Assembly (NCBI GenBank): GCA_003477305.1
Contig: DMTN01000042.1
Coordinates: forward strand, 24,926-88,925
DNA: 64,000 nucleotides
Direction of reading: 5' to 3'
From: Acholeplasmatales bacterium
Lineage (GTDB): Bacteria > Bacillota_I > Bacilli_A > Izemoplasmatales > Hujiaoplasmataceae
The notes under the pieces were generated by a model that did not search any database, was not told the origin of the DNA, and saw only the letters and a list, made by a program, of their open reading frames with translations. Made by a program: the position numbers and the translations under genes. Below are positions 1 to 8,583 of the stretch, one piece after another. The stretch's first letter is position 1, and every line of letters starts with the position of its first letter.

Positions 1-262
1 CCTTCGGGAGGCCGAGATGGTCGAGCAGCGCCCGAAGCAGGTCGACCTGGAGGTCCTGGCCGTAGGTCTCGCCTTCCAGCCGGTCGGTCTGCCCCTGGTC
101 GAAGAAATCGACGCGGATGAGCATGTTATGCTCCGACAGCGAGGGGACAAACGGCGTCCAGCTTTTCGTCGACATCATGATCCCGTTCAGGATCACGATG
201 GCTTTGCCTTCGCCGTCGACGGTGTAGAAGACGTTCTTCCCGCGATGACTAAAATTGCTCAT
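1..262 (-). CDS. alpha/beta hydrolase, N-terminal part (cut by window edge)
   Basis: Reading leftward from an ATG at 262, the frame stays open to the window edge (about 87 residues). It shows the start of an alpha/beta-hydrolase fold: a first beta-strand pair, an oxyanion-type 'ILNGIMMSTKSW' segment and an 'RVDFFDQGQTDR' strand. This is typical of esterase and acyl-transfer hydrolases of the menaquinone-MhpC/homoserine-acyltransferase superfamily. The catalytic Ser and His lie outside the window. Its start overlaps the end of the CoA-transferase by 14 bases, so it is the last visible gene of the thiolase/Liv operon. A thioesterase or ester hydrolase acting on the acid carried by that operon is an inference from context. 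Confidence 0.72.
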   Translation of the reverse strand, partial: MSNFSHRGKNVFYTVDGEGKAIVILNGIMMSTKSWTPFVPSLSEHNMLIRVDFFDQGQTDRLEGETYGQDLQVDLLRALLDHLGLPK

Positions 263-1571
263 GGAGATACCCCGCCTCGATCGCTTCCTTGGTCAGTTGT
301 TCGCGAAACTTCGGATGGGCGATCGAAATCAGGAGTCTGGCGCGTTCGCGGATGTTGGTGCCGCGGAGCGCCGCGACGCCGTATTCGGTGACGACGTTGT
401 CGACGTCGTTGCGCGACAGCGAGACGGCGGCGCCGGGCTTCAGGGTCGCGACGATCTTCGAGACCTCTTCCTTCTCGCCGGTCGTGGGGTTTTTCACCAT
501 CGCGGTCGAGTAGAGGCAGATGAACGAACGCCCGTTCTTGGCGTTCTGGGCGCCGATGGCGGTGTCGCTCTGTCCGCCCGTGCCGGAAAACTGGCGCGTG
601 CCGATCGATTCCGAGCAGCACTGGCCCGTCAGGTCGATTTCCAGGGTCGAATTGATCGAGACCATGTTGTCATTGAGGCCGACGATCGCCGGATCGTTGA
701 CATACGCGCCGTTCAACATCATGACCGACGGGTTTTGATCGATGAAATCGTAGAGTTCCGGCGTGCCGAACGCGAACGCGCAGACATGCTTGCCGGGATG
801 AAGCGACTTGTAGCGGCCGGTGATGACCCCGGCCTTGATCAGATCGACCATCCCCGACGTGAACATCTCGGTATGGATGCCCAGATCCTTCTTGCCGAAG
901 AGGGCCTTGGAAACGGCGTTGGGCATGCCGCCGATGCCGAGCTGGAGCGTGTCGCCGTCGTGGATCCGGTCGGCGACCAGATTGCCGATGATCGTATCCT
1001 TCTCGGTCGGTTCGACGTTCGGGATCGTCGGCGCCGGATAATCGGCTTCGATGATGTAATCGACGTCCGACAGATGGACCTCGAGATCGCCGTAGGTGCG
1101 CGGGAAATTCTTGTTGATCTCGACGACGATGATGTCAGCCGCCTCGATCATCTGCTTCTCATAGACGTTGGAGAGCGAAAGCGACATGAATCCGTGCTTG
1201 TCCGGCGGCGTCGCCGCTGTCACGAAGATGTCCGGCTTTTTATGGAATAAACGTTTCTTCCCGGCCAGATGGAGATGGTTCGGGATGAACGAGATGTTTC
1301 CGTGTTCATGAACCTTGCGTAAGACATTGGTGTAGAACCAGCCGTCGAGGAAGAAGCTCTTGCGCCATTTTTCATCGATGAAAAATTCGGCGTTCGCAAT
1401 CGGCAGACAGTTGGTGACGGTCACGCCGGTGACGCGCGGGCCCGCTTTGTGGAGATTGGACATGAACAGCTGAGGTTCGTTGGCAGCCATTCCGACGACG
1501 ATTTCCTGATGTGACCGGACGAGCGCGACGGCTTCGTCGACGGTGATCGTTTTGGGTGTTTTTCCGTACAT
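249..1571 (-). CDS. 4-hydroxybutyrate/butyryl-CoA:acetate-type CoA-transferase
   Basis: A 440-aa family I CoA-transferase of the acetyl-CoA hydrolase / 4-hydroxybutyrate CoA-transferase branch. It moves CoA from an acyl-CoA (usually acetyl-CoA) to a free carboxylic acid. Visible marks are the 'LGIGGMPNAV' glycine loop near residue 211 and the 'HTEMFTSG' motif, whose Glu (about residue 235) matches the covalent catalytic Glu of 4-hydroxybutyrate CoA-transferase. Further along is 'GTGGQSD', which lines the CoA pocket. The start at 1571 is chosen because AGGAAA lies 6 bases upstream; the same frame runs open for 27 more codons without a ribosome site. Its place behind a Liv-type transporter and thiolase suggests that it activates the imported acid. 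The exact substrate is not readable from sequence. Confidence 0.87.
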   Translation of the reverse strand: MYGKTPKTITVDEAVALVRSHQEIVVGMAANEPQLFMSNLHKAGPRVTGVTVTNCLPIANAEFFIDEKWRKSFFLDGWFYTNVLRKVHEHGNISFIPNHLHLAGKKRLFHKKPDIFVTAATPPDKHGFMSLSLSNVYEKQMIEAADIIVVEINKNFPRTYGDLEVHLSDVDYIIEADYPAPTIPNVEPTEKDTIIGNLVADRIHDGDTLQLGIGGMPNAVSKALFGKKDLGIHTEMFTSGMVDLIKAGVITGRYKSLHPGKHVCAFAFGTPELYDFIDQNPSVMMLNGAYVNDPAIVGLNDNMVSINSTLEIDLTGQCCSESIGTRQFSGTGGQSDTAIGAQNAKNGRSFICLYSTAMVKNPTTGEKEEVSKIVATLKPGAAVSLSRNDVDNVVTEYGVAALRGTNIRERARLLISIAHPKFREQLTKEAIEAGYLHEQF

Positions 1572-1685
1572 GGGCGGTTTCCTTTCGTAAAGCGCATGCG
1601 CGTCAAGGGAGGCCGGATCGGACTCCCTTGACGGTTCATGCGTGATGTTCAATTCATTGTAACAGGATTTGTGGAAAAACGATGC

Positions 1686-3131
1686 TTACTTGGCTTCGAT
1701 CGTGGCGATCGTTTCGATTTCTCTGACTTTCGCGAACGCTTCGCGGACGAAATCGGTTTCCGTGATTTCCGTGGTCGCGGGGTTGTCACCGAGGGTGAAG
1801 CCGTACTTCAGAAGCGACATCGCGGCGATGCCCCAGCGGTGTCCGTCGGAGAAGTCGACGACGCCGCCCATCGGGATGGCGATTTCGCCGTCTTCCATGG
1901 CGGCGATGTAGTTCGCCCAGGTCAGTTCGACATCGGCGGCGGCGACTCTCTCGAGGCCTTCGATGAAGACGATGGCGGCGATGTAGCCGGCCATTGCGTA
2001 GGCGTTGACGGCGTAGGCGGCTTGGCCGTTGGCGGTCATCGCGGCGGCGAATTCCATGTAGCCGGCGAGGCCTTCGGTGGTGGAGGTGTCAAGCCAGGCG
2101 TTGGTATAGATCGGCCGGGCGACGTTGTAGCGGAGATGGTCGACGGCGGTGATGTCGGCGTTGACATAGGAGGTGAAGATCGGGACGTTGAAGGCGAGAT
2201 TGGCCATCGAGGTGAGGGCGTAGCCGAACGGTTCCTGGTTCATCGCGAGGATGACGGCCTGGACGCCGCTGGCGCGGAGGATCGTGACGGCGGTGTTGTA
2301 GGTTCCGGCGGTGATGGCCTGGTAGACCATGTCGGCGGATTTGCCAAGGATTTCCGCTTCGGCTTCGATGCCGGCCTTGATCGAGAGTCCGACGTCGTCG
2401 TTGGTGTAGATGACGCCGATCTTGGCGCCGGCGGCGAGGGCTTCGTCACCATTGACGCCGTAGACGGATTCCTTGATCGCACGGGCGGCCATGATGCGTC
2501 CGTCGGTCATGTAGATCGGCTGGACGGCCATGACGGGATTGCCGACGGATTCCGCGAAGTAGAGGGCGTTGATGCCGGTCGCGGCGTAGACCATCGGAAT
2601 GCCGACTTCCTGGATGAGGGCGAGCGTGGCGCCGACGGTCGGGGTTCCGAAATGACCGACGAGGGCGAACACTTCGTCTTCTTCGATCAGTGTTTCGGTG
2701 TAGGCGAGGCCGGTGGCGGCGTTGAAGGTATCGTCATAGGTGACGAATTCGATCGTTCTGCCATCGACGCCACCCGCGGCGTTGACTTGCGCGAAGACGG
2801 CTTTGATGCCTTCGTTGAACGGGACGCCGACGGCGGCATAGGGGCCGGAGGTCGCGGCGGTGTTGCCGACCTTGATCGAGGTGGCGGTGACGCCCTGGAC
2901 CAGAACCGGGGCCACGGTTGTCGTGGTCGTGGTGGTGACGGGGGCTTGCGTCGTCGTCACGGCGCCGGTCGTGGTGACGGGGGCACCGGTCGTGGTGGTT
3001 CCCGCGCCGGTCGTGGTGGTGATGGCGGCGGTCGTAGTAACGACCGGGGCTTGAGTCGTCGTCACTTCCTGGCAGCCGACGAAGGCAAAAGCCAGAAGCA
3101 TGACTGAAACGAACAGTACTAATTTCTTCAT
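1686..3131 (-). CDS. livK: Liv-type ABC transporter substrate-binding lipoprotein
   Basis: A 481-aa periplasmic-binding-fold type I protein (Leu/Ile/Val-binding family) anchored outside the membrane. The signal peptide ends in a lipobox with Cys 20. Residues 21 to about 72 form a Thr/Ala/Pro linker made of imperfect TTTT/QAP/GAP units. The binding domain then starts near 'IKVGNTAATSGPYAAVG', the usual first strand and ligand loop of the family. A start codon with TTCTCC-complement spacing precedes it. It lies between the ATPase gene livF (52 bases upstream) and the CoA-transferase. The family binds amino acids, amides, urea or organic acids. Because of the CoA-metabolic neighbours, a short or branched carboxylic acid is more likely here than Leu/Ile/Val (inference). 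Confidence 0.9.
   Translation of the reverse strand: MKKLVLFVSVMLLAFAFVGCQEVTTTQAPVVTTTAAITTTTGAGTTTTGAPVTTTGAVTTTQAPVTTTTTTTVAPVLVQGVTATSIKVGNTAATSGPYAAVGVPFNEGIKAVFAQVNAAGGVDGRTIEFVTYDDTFNAATGLAYTETLIEEDEVFALVGHFGTPTVGATLALIQEVGIPMVYAATGINALYFAESVGNPVMAVQPIYMTDGRIMAARAIKESVYGVNGDEALAAGAKIGVIYTNDDVGLSIKAGIEAEAEILGKSADMVYQAITAGTYNTAVTILRASGVQAVILAMNQEPFGYALTSMANLAFNVPIFTSYVNADITAVDHLRYNVARPIYTNAWLDTSTTEGLAGYMEFAAAMTANGQAAYAVNAYAMAGYIAAIVFIEGLERVAAADVELTWANYIAAMEDGEIAIPMGGVVDFSDGHRWGIAAMSLLKYGFTLGDNPATTEITETDFVREAFAKVREIETIATIEAK
2925..3075. repeat. imperfect short repeats coding the Thr-rich lipoprotein linker
   Basis: On the plus strand this stretch repeats variants of 'gtcgtggt(g)gtgacggggg', which read on the minus strand as Thr runs separated by Ala-Pro or Gly-Ala. 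It forms the spacer between the lipid anchor and the folded domain of the LivK-type protein. A similar Thr-rich spacer is present in the PhnD-type lipoprotein at the other end of the window (about 63040-63170). Such codon-level repeats can change length by slippage without a frameshift. Confidence 0.7.
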
Positions 3132-3183
3132 TTTTTCTCCTTTTATTTTTTGCCGGTTTCACCGGCGTTTACCCTTGGGTTGG

Positions 3184-3963
3184 TTATTTCTGCTTTCCGA
3201 GATAAGCTTCGACGAGCGCGGCGTCTTCGAGCATGTCGGCGGCCTTGCCTTCGGTCTTGACTTTGCCGAGTTCGAGGACGTAGACGTAATCGGCGATCTT
3301 GAGGGATTGGAACGCATTCTGTTCGACCATCAGGATCGTATTGCCGCTTTCCTTGATTTTCTGGATGATGCGGAAGATGTCCTGGACGATCAACGGCGCG
3401 AGTCCGAGCGACGGTTCGTCGAGGAGAAGCAGTTTCGGGCGCGCCATCAGCGCTCGGCCGATCGCGAGCATCTGCTGCTCGCCGCCGGACAGGGTGGAGG
3501 CTTGCTGGGTGCGTCGTTCCTTGAGGACGGGAAAGTACGCGTACACTTCGTCGAGCACTTCACGGCGGCGTTTCCGCACGCCGATCTTGCGGAGGACGGT
3601 CGTTCCGTCCGGAAGCGTCATTGCGCTCCGTTCGGGCTTGAGCGAATAGGCGCCGACCATCAGGTTCTGTTCGACGGTCAACCCTTTCAGGATCATGCGG
3701 CCTTCGGGCGACTGGATGATGCCCTTGGCCGCAAGCTTGTAGGGAGCTTTGCCGGTGATGTCCTCACCGTCAAAGACGATGCTGCCGGACGTCGGCTTGA
3801 CGACGGCGTCGATTGCCTTGATGGTGGTCGTCTTGCCGGCGCCGTTGGCGCCGAGGATAGCGACGATACTGCCTTTTTCGACCGTCAGGTTGATTCCCTT
3901 GACGGCCCGGATGATGCCGTAGTCGATCACGAGATCGCGGACTTCGAGAATGGGTCTACTCAT
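3184..3963 (-). CDS. livF: Liv-type ABC transporter ATPase LivF
   Basis: A 259-aa cytoplasmic ATPase. The Walker A motif GANGAGKT is at residues 38-45, the signature is LSGGEQQ, and Walker B is LLLLDEP followed by SLGLAP. The family-typical 'GIIQSPEGRMIL' Q-loop segment is clear. An insert of about 20 residues (SAMTLPDGTTVLRKIGVRKR) between the helical subdomain and the signature makes it slightly longer than common LivF (about 235 aa). It starts inside the stop of livG (ATGA, 3960-3963), so the two ATPases are translationally coupled. It pairs with LivG to power the LivH/LivM channel. Confidence 0.93.
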   Translation of the reverse strand: MSRPILEVRDLVIDYGIIRAVKGINLTVEKGSIVAILGANGAGKTTTIKAIDAVVKPTSGSIVFDGEDITGKAPYKLAAKGIIQSPEGRMILKGLTVEQNLMVGAYSLKPERSAMTLPDGTTVLRKIGVRKRRREVLDEVYAYFPVLKERRTQQASTLSGGEQQMLAIGRALMARPKLLLLDEPSLGLAPLIVQDIFRIIQKIKESGNTILMVEQNAFQSLKIADYVYVLELGKVKTEGKAADMLEDAALVEAYLGKQK

Positions 3964-5381
3964 GATTCTTCCCCCAGATAGGCGCTTCGGACGAGTTTGT
4001 CCGATTGGATTTCGGCCGGTGTGCCGATCGCCAGCTTCTTGCCGAAGGAGATTGCGCAGATCGTGTCGCAGACATCCATGACCAGACCCATGTCATGTTC
4101 GACAAGGAAAATCGTCGCATGATAGTCGTCGCGGATCTTCTTGATCAGGACGGCGAGTTCTTCGGTCTCCTTGTCGTTCAGGCCGGCGGCCGGTTCGTCG
4201 AGGATGATCAGTTTGGGATGGGCCATCAGGGTGCGGGCGAGTTCGATCTTCTTCAGAATGCCATAAGGCAGACCGTAGGGAATCGCGTAGGCATACGGCA
4301 ACAACCCGAGCGTTCCGAGGACGCCGAACGCCTTCGCCCGCATGACTTCTTCTTCGCGGCGGAGCTTCGGCGTATGGAACAGCTGACCAAAGAATCCGGT
4401 GCGGTAGACGGTGTGGGCGGCGACGAGCAGATTGTCGAGGATCGTCAGTTCCCAGACGAGTTCGACGTTCTGGAAGGTTCGGACGATGCCCTGGCGGATG
4501 ATGTCGTGCACGGGGTAGTCGTTCAGGCGGATGACCTCGACCGCGTTCTTGCGGTAGAGCATTTCGCCGGACGTGGGACGGTAGAAGCGCGTGATGCAGT
4601 TGAAGATCGTCGTCTTGCCGGCGCCGTTCGGGCCGATCAAGCCGAAGATTTCACCTTTTTTGACGTCGAAGCTGAGGTTGTCGACGGCCATCAGGCCACC
4701 GAATCGCATCGAGAGGTTTCGGACGCTGAGCAGCGAGTCTTCGGGAATCAGGGCGTTTGTTTCGTCGGATTTGTTCGCAATCAGGAGGTTGCGAACTTTT
4801 TCGATCTTGCGGCCGAGTTCGTCGGTCTTCGTTTCATAGGCGGCCGTCTTGGCGGCGATGATCTTGTCCGCTTTGGCCTTTGCTGCGGCAAGCCGGGCAT
4901 CCGTCGCGGCATGGACTTCTTCCGCCTGAATGCGGAAGGCTTCCCGGGCTGCGGCGAGATCGCCTTGCGATGCCGCATAGCGGCGTCCGACACTTTCGAG
5001 ATCGACCTGTTTTTGGTGTTCAAGTTGTTCGGTGCGCACCGCGAATGTCGCTACAACCATGTCCTCGGAGGATTTGGAAAGGGCGCGCTTTTTCGATTGC
5101 GCAAGCGCTTTGGCGCGCCAGCGATAGCGTTCTTCGATGTTGGCGAGAGCGGTCGATCGTTCGGTTTCGAGCGCCGGCGTCAGAACCCCGGCGGCGAGGG
5201 CGGGGCCGCGGAGTGCGGCACCGTCCCGATCGCGGGCCAGTTTGATCCGGCGTTCCTCACGGTCGCGGATCGCCTTGACGAGGATCGGCAGGTAGTTTTC
5301 AAGGAAGGATTTCTGATCGCGCAGGCGGTTGAGGCGATGTAGCCGGAACCCCTGAAGCAGGCCGTCAATCATCTTCGCCAT
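3960..5381 (-). CDS. livG: Liv-type ATPase LivG with ~215-residue N-terminal helical extension
   Basis: The C-terminal part (residues about 216-473) is a normal LivG ATPase: GPNGAGKT at 250-257, the 'FQNVELVWELTILDNL' Q-loop region, and Walker B 'LIILDEPAAGLN' followed by 'FLVEHDMGLVM'. Standard LivG is about 255 aa. Here some 215 extra residues precede it, rich in Ala, Arg, Lys and Glu with long helical stretches (about 75-205) that look like a coiled coil or stalk. The extension shares the operon's codon use and has no stop, so it looks translated. Its start overlaps the livM stop by 17 bases. An internal start near residue 210 cannot be excluded, but I see no good ribosome site there. The function of the extension is unknown. 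Confidence 0.87.
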   Translation of the reverse strand: MAKMIDGLLQGFRLHRLNRLRDQKSFLENYLPILVKAIRDREERRIKLARDRDGAALRGPALAAGVLTPALETERSTALANIEERYRWRAKALAQSKKRALSKSSEDMVVATFAVRTEQLEHQKQVDLESVGRRYAASQGDLAAAREAFRIQAEEVHAATDARLAAAKAKADKIIAAKTAAYETKTDELGRKIEKVRNLLIANKSDETNALIPEDSLLSVRNLSMRFGGLMAVDNLSFDVKKGEIFGLIGPNGAGKTTIFNCITRFYRPTSGEMLYRKNAVEVIRLNDYPVHDIIRQGIVRTFQNVELVWELTILDNLLVAAHTVYRTGFFGQLFHTPKLRREEEVMRAKAFGVLGTLGLLPYAYAIPYGLPYGILKKIELARTLMAHPKLIILDEPAAGLNDKETEELAVLIKKIRDDYHATIFLVEHDMGLVMDVCDTICAISFGKKLAIGTPAEIQSDKLVRSAYLGEES

Positions 5382-6435
5382 AGCGGTAGACGCTCCATTT
5401 CCGTTTGAGTTTTTTCCAGATCTTGATCAACCAGAACTTGATTGCCAGAAGCAGGCGGATCAATCCGCCGGGATAGAACATGGTGATGAGGATGATGAGC
5501 ATGCCGCTGACGATCCAGGTCGCGTCGGGATACTCCCGGAAGAACGCGATTTCTTTCAGGACCGTCATGTTCAGTCCAAAGATCGTAAAGGTGCCGAGGA
5601 TGATCCCGGTGATCGATTGCGCACCGCCGACGACGACCGCCGCGAGGATGTTGAGCGAAAAATCGAGGCTCCACGTGGTCGGGATCGAGAACTGCTGGTC
5701 CATCATGTAGAGGAGCCCGCCGATGACGGCGTAGATGGTCGCGAGGGTAAAGGCGAGCAGGCGGTACTTCATCAATCCGATGCCCATCGATTGGGCGGCG
5801 GAGTCGGAGTTCTTCATCGCGAGGAGCGCTCTTCCCGTCGGGCTCTTGATGATGTTGAGCGTCCCGATGATGAGCAGGATGAAGACGAAAATGACGATGA
5901 AGTCGACGGCGGCTTCGCTGACTTCAAGCTCGAAGAGGGTGAAGTCGCGGAATCCAAGGCCGTTGACCCCGTTTGTGAAGGCGGTGAAACTCTTGAAGAT
6001 TTCCCGCATGATCTCGGAAAGCCCAAGCGTGATGATGGCAAGGTACATCCCCTCGATGCGAAGCGAGATGAACCCGACGATCGCGCCGAGGACGATCGCG
6101 CCGAGAAGCGAGATGAGGATGGTGGCGAGGAAGGGATATCCGAGCGTCCCCGAGAAGTGGCCGATGAAATAGGTACCGAGGCCGACGAACCCGGCGGTGC
6201 CGAGCGAGGCGAGGCCCGCGTAGCCAAGCAGGAGGGAAAACCCGAGCGCGACGATCGCGTAGATCATCGTGATTACGAGCGACTTCATTAAGCTGTTCGG
6301 AATGATGCCGCCGAGCGCCAGCAGGCGGAGGACGACGAGGATGGCGCCGAACACGACGAACCCGAAGTACGGATGTTTGGCGATGATGGCGAGTTGTTTG
6401 CGGATGCGGTCAAAGGACAGTCTGAGGGTCGTCAT
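5365..6435 (-). CDS. livM: Liv-type ABC transporter permease LivM
   Basis: A 356-aa integral membrane permease with about nine hydrophobic segments. The family loop 'GFISLRIEGMYLAIITLGLSE' (near residues 120-145) and the 'VVVGGAQSITGIILGTF' segment near 270 match the LivM EAA-like regions that contact the ATPases. It has a longer hydrophilic Lys/Arg-rich C-terminus (KIWKKLKRKWSVYRYGEDD) than usual. That tail could meet the extra helical domain on LivG, which begins translation within this tail (inference). It starts 1 base after the livH stop. Confidence 0.92.
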   Translation of the reverse strand: MTTLRLSFDRIRKQLAIIAKHPYFGFVVFGAILVVLRLLALGGIIPNSLMKSLVITMIYAIVALGFSLLLGYAGLASLGTAGFVGLGTYFIGHFSGTLGYPFLATILISLLGAIVLGAIVGFISLRIEGMYLAIITLGLSEIMREIFKSFTAFTNGVNGLGFRDFTLFELEVSEAAVDFIVIFVFILLIIGTLNIIKSPTGRALLAMKNSDSAAQSMGIGLMKYRLLAFTLATIYAVIGGLLYMMDQQFSIPTTWSLDFSLNILAAVVVGGAQSITGIILGTFTIFGLNMTVLKEIAFFREYPDATWIVSGMLIILITMFYPGGLIRLLLAIKFWLIKIWKKLKRKWSVYRYGEDD

Positions 6436-6436
6436 G

Positions 6437-7525
6437 TCACACCTTCTTGGCCGTCTTCTTGCCGAACAGTCCGAGCGGCTTTACGAGGACGAGCAACAAT
6501 ACGAGGACGTACACGATCACGTTGGTCCAAACCGAGTTCAAGAATGAGGCGATCGAAGAAAATAGGTTAATCAGGACGGCGCCGACGAGCGGACCGCCGA
6601 AACTCGAGAAACCGCCGAGGATCGAGGCGAGAAACGCGTTGACCTGGACCGGCGTCATAAAGGAGACCGTAACCGAGGATCCGACCGGTGCGAACAGAAA
6701 GGCAGCCACGCCACCGAATGCGCCGGCGATGCCCCAGCTCAGGGCGGTGATCAGCTTGGTGTTGACGCCCATCATCCCCGCGACGGTTTCGTTCGACGCG
6801 GTGGCGCGGACGCCAAGCCCCCACTTCGTGAAACGGAGTGCAGCGAACAAAAAGACGAGCATCCCTACCGTAATGAGAAGGGCGATCAGATTCTGAGCCG
6901 GAAGAATTAACGGATAAGGGAAATTCGGGAGCTGTATCTCATATGGAAAATAGGAGAAGGCCTCGATCGTGAGCGGCAACAGTCCAAAGAGCACCGGCAT
7001 GAGTCCAAAGAGGACGAGGACGATGCCCATCGTGATCATCTGCTTGCCGACCGGGTTCGAATACCGGCTGTTGCGGAAGATCACCGTGTCGATGAACAAA
7101 CCGATCAGGAAGGTGACCACCGCCGAGAAGACGAGCGCGAGGATCAGCTTGGTCGACATCGGCATCGCCGTGTTGGCGGTGAGGTAGATGATCAGCTTGG
7201 CCGCCGCGAATGCGCCGACGGTCGCGACCGTGCCCTGCGCGAAATTCGTGGTGACCGACGTTTTGAAGATCAGCACGATGCCGGTCGTGGCGAGCACGAG
7301 CACGCACATCTCGACGATGTTCAGAAGGACAATCTGCAGGAAGAGGTAGAGCGTCATCTCTTTGATCGCGAAGGCGAATCCGGCGAGGACGGACAAGAGC
7401 ATCAGCAGGTTCAACAGCTTGGCCCGGTAGACCGCGCGTTTTTTTACCCGACTCAGGACCGCGAGATCGACGAGATAATAGATCCCGACGGCGGCGAGGG
7501 TCACATACAACAGTTTCTCGATCAT
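6437..7525 (-). CDS. livH: Liv-type ABC transporter permease LivH
   Basis: A 362-aa permease forming the membrane channel with LivM. The hydrophobic segments, 'LGVRATASNETVAGMMGVNTK' (near residues 255-275) and 'LASILGGFSSFGGPLVGAVLI' near 310-330 are hallmarks of the LivH family. The start at 7525 is fixed by GGGGGAGAG four bases upstream and by its ATGA overlap with the stop of the KAS III-like gene. The longer open frame up to 7828 only runs antisense-like through that gene and is rejected. About 50-60 N-terminal residues with two extra hydrophobic segments make it longer than the usual 290 aa. Confidence 0.9.
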   Translation of the reverse strand: MIEKLLYVTLAAVGIYYLVDLAVLSRVKKRAVYRAKLLNLLMLLSVLAGFAFAIKEMTLYLFLQIVLLNIVEMCVLVLATTGIVLIFKTSVTTNFAQGTVATVGAFAAAKLIIYLTANTAMPMSTKLILALVFSAVVTFLIGLFIDTVIFRNSRYSNPVGKQMITMGIVLVLFGLMPVLFGLLPLTIEAFSYFPYEIQLPNFPYPLILPAQNLIALLITVGMLVFLFAALRFTKWGLGVRATASNETVAGMMGVNTKLITALSWGIAGAFGGVAAFLFAPVGSSVTVSFMTPVQVNAFLASILGGFSSFGGPLVGAVLINLFSSIASFLNSVWTNVIVYVLVLLLVLVKPLGLFGKKTAKKV

Positions 7526-8550
7526 GATTCTCTCCCCCAGCGGATGATATTGGCCGCCCACACGTAGCCGATCCCGGCCGCGAGCATGCAGACGACGGTG
7601 CCGTCTTTCACGAGTCCGTCTTGAAGGGCGAGATGAAGCGAAAGGATCTGGTCGATCTGCCCGATGTGTCCATAGTCTTCGAGATAGATCGTCTGCTGCT
7701 CGGTGAGACCGAGGTCGTGGACCATCGACAGGTGTCCGGAACGCTTGATGTGGAGGATGTCGAGGTATCCGATGTCCTTGCGTTGCAATCCCGCCTTGCG
7801 GAGCGATTCGTCGATGCACTTGAACCAATTGGGCATCGATACTTCGTTCAACCGGTTCTTCATCGCCACCGGATCCATGAGCCGGAGCGATTTCTTCGCT
7901 TCGAGATAATTCGCGGCGGTGATCGGGTTGCAGATACCGCCGATTTCGACTCCGGCGGTCCGGGAAAGCGACCCGTCGCCGATGATATGGCTGCCGAGCA
8001 AGAGGTTTTTGCCATGATTCTTTTTGAGAATGATCGCGCCGCCGCCCGCGCCGAGGTTGTACATCATCGACATGTCCTTATCGGCATAATCGACAAAGTC
8101 GCCGTTGCGGTAGCCGCCGACGACCAGGACGATCTGGATCTCGTCGTCCGCGATCAGCATGTCCCGGGCGATCTTCATCGCCGAGACGGTGGTGCAGCAG
8201 CGGTTTTGGACGTCGATACCCCAGGCGTTCGTGGCGCCGATCTGGTCCTGAATGTAAAGCGCGGAGGTGGTGAGGGGATATTCCTTCCATTCTTCGCCGA
8301 CGCACAGGATCACGTCGATTTCCTTGGGGTCGATCCCCGTGTTCTTCAAGGCATCGAGCGCCGCCCGAGCGCCCATTTCCTGGGTGCCGTCGTCCGGCCC
8401 CGGGATCGACTTGGACCGGATTCCGAGTTTGTCGATGACGGCCGATTCAGACCAGACGCCGTTGGTGAGGGTGCTGATCTGGGCGGCCGTGATGCGACCT
8501 TCGGGGATATAGATGCCGGTTCCGACGATTCCGACTGTCGGTGTCTTCAT
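7522..8550 (-). CDS. beta-ketoacyl synthase III-like (FabH-fold) protein
   Basis: A 342-aa thiolase-fold protein related to FabH. The nucleophile region 'NRCCTTVSAM' puts the catalytic Cys at about 118. The His of the FabH 'HQAN' region is present (HIKRSGH, about 267). The third FabH residue, the Asn of 'YGNTSAAS', is replaced: the sequence reads 'DYGHIGQID', giving His at about 295. It may therefore not be a standard decarboxylating condensing enzyme and could be an acyl-transfer or thiolytic enzyme on acyl-CoA. It is cotranscribed between the reductase and LivH, which links it to handling of the imported acid. Membership of the KAS III superfamily is secure; the substrate and reaction are not. 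Confidence 0.82.
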   Translation of the reverse strand: MKTPTVGIVGTGIYIPEGRITAAQISTLTNGVWSESAVIDKLGIRSKSIPGPDDGTQEMGARAALDALKNTGIDPKEIDVILCVGEEWKEYPLTTSALYIQDQIGATNAWGIDVQNRCCTTVSAMKIARDMLIADDEIQIVLVVGGYRNGDFVDYADKDMSMMYNLGAGGGAIILKKNHGKNLLLGSHIIGDGSLSRTAGVEIGGICNPITAANYLEAKKSLRLMDPVAMKNRLNEVSMPNWFKCIDESLRKAGLQRKDIGYLDILHIKRSGHLSMVHDLGLTEQQTIYLEDYGHIGQIDQILSLHLALQDGLVKDGTVVCMLAAGIGYVWAANIIRWGRES

Positions 8551-8583
8551 GTTATCACTGCTCCTAAATTTCGATTGGGGGGA

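Noticed and set aside
1638..3107. 489-aa plus-strand open frame opposite the LivK-type gene, and similar long antisense frames (3100-3981, 4005-5342, 7621-9690, 12229-13089, 13140-14600, 15123-16784, 18414-19838, 25388-27571, 36786-38465, 43882-45324, 53969-55258)
   Set aside because: They are low-complexity Asp/Gly/Val/Arg-rich mirror frames caused by high GC at third codon positions. The opposite strand in each case encodes a recognised or well-structured protein.
7526..7828. Long N-terminal extension of livH
   Set aside because: It overlaps the KAS III-like gene in another frame, is Arg-rich, and a strong ribosome site fixes the start at 7525.
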